A DNA stretch of 29,757 bases, taken from IMG/VR virus record IMGVR_UViG_3300008517_000102, positions 1 to 29,757 of that record; one strand, given 5' to 3'. The position numbers were made by a program, and so were the translations under genes. Positions 25,592 to 29,757 of the stretch are shown in pieces. Below the pieces are notes generated by a model that made no database searches, was not told where the DNA came from, and saw only the letters and a program-made list of their open reading frames with translations. The stretch is from a virus. Numbering within the stretch: position 1 is the stretch's first letter; each line of letters starts with the position of its first letter.

Positions 25592-26047
25592 TTACACTTC
25601 TACATATGGTGCCCAAGTAGTTTCCCCAGGCATAATCTCGATAAATTCCTCTAGATCTTCCACGATATCTCCAGGCCATGTGAAAATTGTGGTGGAGCCA
25701 TCTGTGATATAGGGAATAAAGTTATCCAAGCTGATTCCCTTGAGTAGCAGGAACCCATCAGGATCAATATTGATATGGCAATCCGCATCCCATAGGGTGA
25801 ATCTGCATACCAGGGTTATGATATTCTCGGAACCATTCTTGATATAAACCCAGTCAAGATGATTCAATACATCCGGCTCAATAGTGCAGCTAAAGACTGT
25901 AATGTCTCCTGGAACTTCCTCATGAAGAATTACTTCTGCATCTACATCTATAATCTCAAAAGCCCCACGCTGCTGCTTCTTCATGGACTTATCAAGGTTA
26001 TTGAACTTCGGGAGAATATTTATATTGGTTGTATCGAAGCTGGCCAT
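25592..26047 (-). CDS. Beta-rich protein of the terminase-portal block
   Basis: This 151-residue protein has no recognised family. A basic N-terminal stretch (NLDKSMKKQQRG, ~18-29) precedes a beta domain with HLDWVYIKNGSENIITLVC (63-81), INIDPDGFLLLKG and acidic final strands (DIVEDLEEFIEIMPGE). The 'YIKN...' strand followed by a 'pGF-LL' turn resembles small beta proteins seen in phage heads and tails, and loosely resembles the neighbour at 26047-26466. The start overlaps that gene's stop as TAATG with GGGAGCGGA upstream. A virion role is inferred from context only. Confidence 0.65.
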   Translation of the reverse strand: MASFDTTNINILPKFNNLDKSMKKQQRGAFEIIDVDAEVILHEEVPGDITVFSCTIEPDVLNHLDWVYIKNGSENIITLVCRFTLWDADCHINIDPDGFLLLKGISLDNFIPYITDGSTTIFTWPGDIVEDLEEFIEIMPGETTWAPYVEV

Positions 26048-26466
26048 TAGGATTCCGCTCCCACTTCAATGACATAGACGGCTATAGTCTCGTCTGAACT
26101 TAGAGTGATTCCGCCTTCATCTGTTACCGGATCATACTTCATAGGATTAGGGATGACCACCGATTCTCCGTTATCTATGGAAGTTACACCATGATCGCCG
26201 CTGATTCTATCATACCAATCTATCTGGACTGTAGCAGTAGCGCCCGGAGCAGTCATATTCCTAAGGCAGACATACTTCATAGAGGGAAATATCTCGCAGC
26301 GGATAAGGTAATCCTCGATTGCTTTTGGATAAACAATCTCAATCCTTGCCCTCGGAGAATCCCTGAGCATGAAAGGCTCAATTACCGGCGTGATACGTGT
26401 GTCTGTGTCGCTGGTAGGGCCATATGAGAGACCGATATCTAGTCTAGTAAAGTCTTGATGACTCAA
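26047..26466 (-). CDS. Beta-rich protein after the terminase large subunit
   Basis: This 139-residue protein has no recognised family. Charged N-terminal residues precede an all-beta region with YVCLRNMTAPGATATVQIDW (64-83), a VTSIDNGESVVIPNP turn and a final strand ETIAVYVIEVG. The only start that fits is a TTG at 26466: AGGAGAGGG lies seven bases upstream, and the first in-frame ATG is 33 codons later inside the conserved-looking body. The gene begins 20 bases after the terminase stop and overlaps its follower. A virion or packaging-associated role is inferred from position. Confidence 0.65.
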   Translation of the reverse strand: MSHQDFTRLDIGLSYGPTSDTDTRITPVIEPFMLRDSPRARIEIVYPKAIEDYLIRCEIFPSMKYVCLRNMTAPGATATVQIDWYDRISGDHGVTSIDNGESVVIPNPMKYDPVTDEGGITLSSDETIAVYVIEVGAES

Positions 26467-26473
26467 GGTTTAT

Positions 26474-26482
26474 CCCTCTCCT
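26474..26482 (-). promoter_or_regulatory. Ribosome binding site that fixes a TTG start
   Basis: AGGAGAGGG on the minus strand lies seven bases before the TTG at 26466. No ATG or GTG is nearby in frame, so this site decides the start of the gene that follows the terminase large subunit. Confidence 0.55.
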
Positions 26483-26485
26483 TTG

Positions 26486-27904
26486 TTAATATATCGTTCC
26501 ATCGAAAGCTCCTTCTACGAGTTGATCAGCTTCCATCTTTGCCTTGTATCTATCTTCTATTTCCTTCCACATCTTATCTTCCAGTGACATTTCTATTTCT
26601 GCTGGCAAGTAGTAATAATGCAGGCAATCTCTCCAGGCATATAGGAAGGCATCGGCCAAGTCACACTCTATTCCTTCCAGCTCTCTTTTGAATTTCTTGT
26701 CCCAGCGCAGTGATTTTAGCTGGCTATAGAGCTTTGAACCCCTTATAACCTTAGCTCTGGACCTTCTGAAATCAGCCCGTAGTAGCTTATAGAATGCCGC
26801 CTTCTTGCTCTTATCGGCTGCATCACAACCTAGGTCATATCTGGCCCTGATTTCCTCTACCAGGTGCATTCCACCAGCCGCCGGGTCTATTACAACCCTC
26901 TCAGGATTATATTTCTCAATAAATTCATTAGCCTTATCAATAATATCCGTTAAGCTAAGCCCTGAAGCCGTAAAATCATCCACATGGTAAGCAATCTGCT
27001 CTGTTTGATCATATCCAAGCATTACATAGGCCGAATTATCATAAAATCCCATATCTATACCTAAAACATAGACTAAATCCTCTGGAATATCTTCTTTTTC
27101 TATCAATACCCTATCGTCATGAAGCCTATATATGTAATCATCTTCAGATCTTACCCATAATCCTTTGTATTCTCTTAGGAATTCTGGATCATCAGGCTCA
27201 AACCCATCTTCAATGCGCCAAGCCTCTAAAGCTTCCTCTGCCAACTCTTGCCAATCCTTCTTACCTGTCCAGATAGGAAACTTTCTGTTATCAAGCACAG
27301 TCCATTTATGCACAGACCAGGTCATCTTAGGGTCTTCACTAATGTCATGAAAGAATCCCTGGCAAGCTGCATTAGGTGTGCCTGTAACCAACAGGGTGCC
27401 GCCATGATCTTTCAAGCCCGGCCCGATAATCTCTCTCATCAACGGCTTAATGATCCTATCTGGTATAGACTGAGCCTCATCAATACAGACTAAATGGAAA
27501 GCATGACCTCTTAGTCTTTCCTTTGCTTGTTCATCTGCAACACCTGCCAGCCATAATCTACTACCATTCGGGAACTTAGCTGTTAACTCACTATGATTGG
27601 GGACTATTCCTAGACCTAAATCAGTGTTTAGCTTAAGTATCTGATCCCATACGAGTTTCTTAGCATGATCTCTTGTATCACAGACGTAAACACATAATGC
27701 ATTAGGAGTATTCTGGCATGTATCTGTCAAATACCTTACGATAGCCCAAGTCTTACCTGCTCTTCTACTTGTTACTACTACTTTTCTTGTCTTAGGATCT
27801 CTAATTACTAGATTTTGTTGCTTAAATAGACCAGCAAGCAGATTAGGCTTGTTCCTGCGTATGAATTCACGCAATATTGCCCGCTGGTTATCTGTAAAAG
27901 CCAT
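26486..27904 (-). CDS. terL: Terminase large subunit
   Basis: This 472-residue protein is the DNA-packaging motor and nuclease. ATPase motifs are present: SRRAGKTW (46-53) as the Walker A-type loop, HLVCIDEAQ (137-145) as Walker B with D142-E143, and LLVTGTPNA (171-179) as motif III. The RNase H-like nuclease follows: GIDMG (282-286) with D284, VVIDPAAGG (337-345) with D340, and ECDLADAFLYAW (413-424) with D418. The order and spacing are those of phage large terminases, and length is in the normal range. The ATG overlaps the preceding gene's stop as TAATG, with AAGGA five bases before it. It acts with the small subunit at 28497-28892 and the portal. Confidence 0.95.
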   Translation of the reverse strand: MAFTDNQRAILREFIRRNKPNLLAGLFKQQNLVIRDPKTRKVVVTSRRAGKTWAIVRYLTDTCQNTPNALCVYVCDTRDHAKKLVWDQILKLNTDLGLGIVPNHSELTAKFPNGSRLWLAGVADEQAKERLRGHAFHLVCIDEAQSIPDRIIKPLMREIIGPGLKDHGGTLLVTGTPNAACQGFFHDISEDPKMTWSVHKWTVLDNRKFPIWTGKKDWQELAEEALEAWRIEDGFEPDDPEFLREYKGLWVRSEDDYIYRLHDDRVLIEKEDIPEDLVYVLGIDMGFYDNSAYVMLGYDQTEQIAYHVDDFTASGLSLTDIIDKANEFIEKYNPERVVIDPAAGGMHLVEEIRARYDLGCDAADKSKKAAFYKLLRADFRRSRAKVIRGSKLYSQLKSLRWDKKFKRELEGIECDLADAFLYAWRDCLHYYYLPAEIEMSLEDKMWKEIEDRYKAKMEADQLVEGAFDGTIY

Positions 27905-28344
27905 TACAATCCTTGAATAAATCTTACTTCCGGGAATACATCATTCTCTAAGGCTTTAATCCATTTAAGACCGATAGGAGTTGGAAAATAGTAAGATATT
28001 GAGCCTTTAGGTTCTTTCCCAAAGAGTTTCTGAGCTAATTTAGTCGCTACAGTCAATCTACGTCTTGTTTGCTTGACATATACGTACATTAGCTCTTCTG
28101 GAGTACCTACTATATAGCCATAGATGGTATTTTGGTCTTCTGGAGGGCAAGCAATGAAGACTTTAATATCCGGCGACCCTAGGTAATCTTCTATCTGGTC
28201 ATGGACCTTGGAATAGAAGGTTTTATCTCCTATATGCTTATTTATGGGACTTGCTCGATAAGATTTCAGGAAGCTATTGTATATGAATGCATGATCTGAC
28301 TCTTTTCCTTCCCTGATCATCATTGAGAATCTGTAATCAACCAT
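27904..28344 (-). CDS. GNAT-like acetyltransferase-fold protein
   Basis: This 146-residue protein resembles the GNAT N-acetyltransferases often found next to phage terminase genes. The N-terminus (IREGKESDHAFIYNSFLKSY, 10-29) matches the GNAT opening strand-helix. The YVYVKQTRRRLTVATKL region (87-103) matches the acetyl-CoA-binding motif A. In the family this reads roughly R/Q-x-x-G-x-G/A; here the glycine position is Thr98, so cofactor binding may be weak or lost. SYYFPTPIGLKW (118-129) suits the later strands. AAAGGA upstream fixes the start. The 152-base gap to the small terminase gene holds only a weak five-base-pair hairpin. Substrate and role are unknown. Confidence 0.7.
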   Translation of the reverse strand: MVDYRFSMMIREGKESDHAFIYNSFLKSYRASPINKHIGDKTFYSKVHDQIEDYLGSPDIKVFIACPPEDQNTIYGYIVGTPEELMYVYVKQTRRRLTVATKLAQKLFGKEPKGSISYYFPTPIGLKWIKALENDVFPEVRFIQGL

Positions 28345-28496
28345 TTTACATCCTTTCGCGTTGCTTGGAGCTTCTAGAGTGGGCCTGAGAATCGTTTAGA
28401 GCTTGTCTAAGGGGTGTCGAAGGAGAAATAGATACCTGGACCTACCTTGAGTCAATTGAAGGGCTCCTGAGGCTTCCTATCGCTTCATAACTATAT

Positions 28497-28892
28497 TTAT
28501 TCTTCTTCCTGTGGTAAATCGTCTTCAGTTAAGCCTAGTATATTCAATGCATAAGCCTTTAGGGCTTCATCAGACATATCAGGACCGCCTGCAATGGTAT
28601 GATCCACCTGACGCTTCTCTGTATTGCCCAGGATAGACTTACTAGCATGAATGACAGCTCTGACATCCCCAGAGTCTACTAAAGCCATTAGAGCCTCTCT
28701 AATAGTAATCTTCTGCTTAGCATATGACTGGTCTAGGAGGGCTTTAAAGACAGGATCACGGTCAAAGATGGAATACAAGGTGGAGCGGGCTATGGAGAGT
28801 CTATCAGCTATCTCAGCTTTAGTGGAACCTTTCTCTGCCAGCGTACATGCTAGCAATACCTGTTCTGGAGTGAGGATGACTGGACTTGCCAT
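28497..28892 (-). CDS. terS: Terminase small subunit
   Basis: This 131-residue protein is the probable DNA-recognition subunit of the terminase. Residues ~18-43 (LAEKGSTKAEIADRLSIA, then RSTLYSIF) form a helix-turn-helix of the type used to bind the packaging site. A helical oligomerisation region follows, and an acidic tail (LTEDDLPQEEE) probably contacts the large subunit. The length is normal for the family and it precedes terL with only a GNAT-like gene between. GGAAG about ten bases from the ATG gives the start. Its first 74 bases overlap the end of the zinc-knuckle ORF in another frame. Confidence 0.85.
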   Translation of the reverse strand: MASPVILTPEQVLLACTLAEKGSTKAEIADRLSIARSTLYSIFDRDPVFKALLDQSYAKQKITIREALMALVDSGDVRAVIHASKSILGNTEKRQVDHTIAGGPDMSDEALKAYALNILGLTEDDLPQEEE

Positions 28893-29070
28893 AGGTTAAT
28901 GACTTCCTTTCGCTAGTTTTGCTAATAATTATATAGACTTCGTCGTCGGGGATTGGGAATAGGTCGTGAATAGAACAAAAACCAGTTTTATCTCTTGTTG
29001 GCATCTCACAGCCGGGGTAAGCACATGTTTTCCAACCATTTAATTCGTCTTGGTAGCTATATTCTTCCAT
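28819..29070 (-). CDS. Small zinc-knuckle protein overlapping terS
   Basis: This 83-residue protein begins with strong AAAGGAG five bases before the ATG. Residues 16-35 form a C-x4-C-x10-C-x2-H knuckle (CAYPGCEMPTRDKTGFCSIH), nearly the same spacing as in the degenerate Endonuclease VII-like protein at 25130-25582. The frame then continues for ~25 residues into terS before a TAA, giving a basic C-terminus. The N-terminal two-thirds is well supported; the overlapping tail could be genuine or the remains of a longer gene. A DNA- or protein-binding role is inferred. Confidence 0.6.
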   Translation of the reverse strand: MEEYSYQDELNGWKTCAYPGCEMPTRDKTGFCSIHDLFPIPDDEVYIIISKTSERKSLTYGKSSHPHSRTGIASMYAGRERFH

Positions 29071-29126
29071 TAATTCTCCTTTCGCTTAGGGATTAAATAA
29101 AAAACTGTTGAAGGGCTGGGATGGTT

Positions 29127-29192
29127 GAACTAATCTAGGACTAAGCTGTTGCCTGAGCTTTTCTTTAGAATTTCCAGAACTAGCCTAGGACT
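29127..29192. repeat. 16-base direct repeat, 50-base period, upstream of terS
   Basis: GAACTAATCTAGGACT (29127-29142) recurs as GAACTAGCCTAGGACT (29177-29192), with two mismatches and exactly 50 bases between starts. The sites lie in the non-coding region before the terminase genes. Such sites may bind a regulator or the small terminase; the sequence alone does not say which. Confidence 0.6.
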
Positions 29193-29196
29193 GCGC

Positions 29197-29227
29197 TATA
29201 CTTTATACAATTTCTATACTGTTATAC
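29197..29227. repeat. Cluster of four TATAC motifs
   Basis: TATAC begins at 29197, 29204, 29215 and 29223 on the plus strand within 31 bases, next to the 16-base repeats. This AT-rich stretch could be a promoter or operator region for the late genes, but the motif is short and could be chance. Confidence 0.4.
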
Positions 29228-29270
29228 TAGGGTATTTAGGGTCTATGTCTTTGTAGTATTAGAGTGGGAT

Positions 29271-29298
29271 AATATAACCGCGCGATCTTGTTGAACAA
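29271..29298 (-). promoter_or_regulatory. Possible promoter for the late operon
   Basis: On the minus strand TTGTTC (29298-29293) is separated by 16 bases from TATATT (29276-29271). Both are partial matches to sigma70-type -35 and -10 boxes. It sits between a probable terminator and the start of the terminase transcription unit, where a promoter is expected. Host sigma preferences are unknown, so this is tentative. Confidence 0.25.
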
Positions 29299-29333
29299 AA
29301 TGAAACCAGAGACTCATACATGGAATCCCTGGT
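29292..29333 (-). terminator. Probable intrinsic terminator after the 43-residue gene
   Basis: In minus-strand RNA, ACCAGGGA (29333-29326) pairs with UCUCUGGU (29312-29305) as eight pairs including one G-U, with a 13-base loop, followed by a U-rich run (TTCATTTTGTT). It starts ten bases after the TAA of the 43-residue gene and so probably ends the upstream transcription unit. Confidence 0.5.
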
Positions 29334-29343
29334 GTCCGAGTGA

Positions 29344-29475
29344 TTAATTCTTCTTTTCTGGATGAGCTTTATAATATAAATATGCGCGATATGCCTTGAG
29401 AGCTGAGGCCTTGGACTTGAACTTCTTAGAGCCCATGAACCAGGCTTTCTCCTTCTTATTATACTTAACAGGCAT
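29344..29475 (-). CDS. Small basic protein
   Basis: This 43-residue protein starts at an ATG at 29475, with GGAAGGAAGGA ending eleven bases upstream, and ends with TAA at 29344. It is strongly basic, with 12 Lys and one Arg, and aromatic: a WFMGSKKFKSKASALKAYRA stretch, then YLYYKAHPEKKN. One helix is likely. No family is recognised; the composition suggests nucleic-acid binding. The good ribosome binding site, the terminator right after the stop and the same strand as its neighbours support a real gene. Confidence 0.6.
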   Translation of the reverse strand: MPVKYNKKEKAWFMGSKKFKSKASALKAYRAYLYYKAHPEKKN

Positions 29476-29518
29476 AAACTATGCTATCCTTCCTTCCTAA
29501 GTTTTTGGTTAGTTTCTG

Positions 29519-29682
29519 CTAGTATTCCTCTATTATATACTCCTTTCTGAGGGAAAAAGGTATAGTTCTGTGCTTAATTACTCCTTGGGATATGCTTGAA
29601 TACCTATAACTAATTGCTGATGCTGATTGAAGCTTAAGCTTTTTTGTGTATGCCTTTAGAATAGTATCGACTTCCTCAAGTG
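29519..29682 (-). CDS. C-terminal end of a gene truncated by the contig end
   Basis: On the minus strand a frame is open from the last biological base (29682) to a TAG at 29519-29521, giving 53 residues (from LEEVDTILKAYTKKLKL to IIEEY). The other two frames stop within the first ten codons. The chain is Lys/Ser-rich and helical. No family is recognised. It lies 43 bases upstream of the 43-residue gene. This is the only candidate gene here that would end in TAG; if the TAG were read through, the frame would stop at TAA (29465-29467), inside the next gene. Confidence 0.5.
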
Positions 29683-29757
29683 CTGTCTCTTATACACATC
29701 TCCGAGCCCACGAGACTAGGCATGATCTCGTATGCCGTCTTCTGCTTGAAAAAAAAA
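29683..29757 (+). other. Illumina Nextera adapter, index and poly-A (sequencing artefact)
   Basis: CTGTCTCTTATACACATCT (29683-29701) is the Tn5 mosaic-end sequence. It continues with the read-through of the Nextera i7 arm (29702-29716), an eight-base index TAGGCATG (29717-29724, matching Nextera N706), the P7 flow-cell tail (29725-29748) and nine A bases. None of this is phage DNA. Real sequence ends at 29682. Confidence 0.97.

Noticed and set aside
28345-28496. Possible tRNA or small gene between terS and the GNAT-like gene
   Set aside because: I found no cloverleaf and no open frame with a ribosome site; only a five-base-pair hairpin (TTAGA/TCTAA) is visible.
1-29682. CRISPR array or diversity-generating retroelement
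   Set aside because: No regularly spaced repeats of array type, no reverse transcriptase and no template/variable repeat pair were seen; the repeats present are within one protein or are two copies only.
29683-29757. Natural phage terminus or transposon end suggested by the Tn5 mosaic-end sequence
   Set aside because: The mosaic end is followed by an Illumina index and flow-cell tail, so it is library adapter and not an integrated element.

Overview
The window is part of a tailed bacteriophage genome (class Caudoviricetes). It carries the late, virion-building module, with every recognisable gene on the minus strand, so transcription runs from high to low coordinates. A podovirus-like (short-tailed) particle is inferred: there is a head-tail adaptor, a large tail-nozzle-like protein and a block of internal or ejection-type proteins, and no tape measure, tail tube or sheath gene. 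No host-specific gene is visible. The DNA is moderately AT-rich, most genes have strong AGGAGG-type ribosome binding sites, and genes are packed end to end, often with TAATG stop/start overlaps. No replication, lysis or lysogeny gene lies in the window.

Layout in transcription order (right to left). The last 75 bases (29683-29757) are Illumina Nextera adapter, index and poly-A, not biological sequence; real DNA ends at 29682. It begins with the C-terminal end of a truncated gene, a 43-residue basic protein and a probable terminator. A ~220-base intergenic region follows, with a 16-base direct repeat at a 50-base period and a cluster of TATAC motifs. The packaging genes come next: a small zinc-knuckle protein overlapping the terminase small subunit, a GNAT-like protein, and the terminase large subunit. 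Between terminase and portal lies an unusual block (23424-26466) of small genes: two beta-rich proteins, an Endonuclease VII-fold protein that has lost its catalytic residues, three mutually similar beta-rich proteins, and a 68-residue protein. The head module follows: portal, scaffold, major capsid protein, and two related decoration-like proteins, of which the larger is the smaller plus a ~210-residue insert. Hairpins separate these genes.

The tail module has an adaptor, a virion protein and a 1029-residue nozzle-like protein. Then come a helical protein, a protein with an S74-type self-cleaving chaperone-like domain, and three larger internal-type proteins. At the left are the surface proteins: a 720-residue repeat-built protein, a 1078-residue protein with five predicted beta-sandwich modules (probable host recognition), two small beta-rich proteins, and the first codons of another gene cut by the window edge.

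The observations most worth a second look are: all 29 complete genes end in TAA; the catalytically degenerate Endonuclease VII-like protein; the triplicated beta-protein family; the insert-bearing decoration paralogue; the S74 domain in the ejection block; the repeats upstream of the terminase genes; and the adapter at the contig end.
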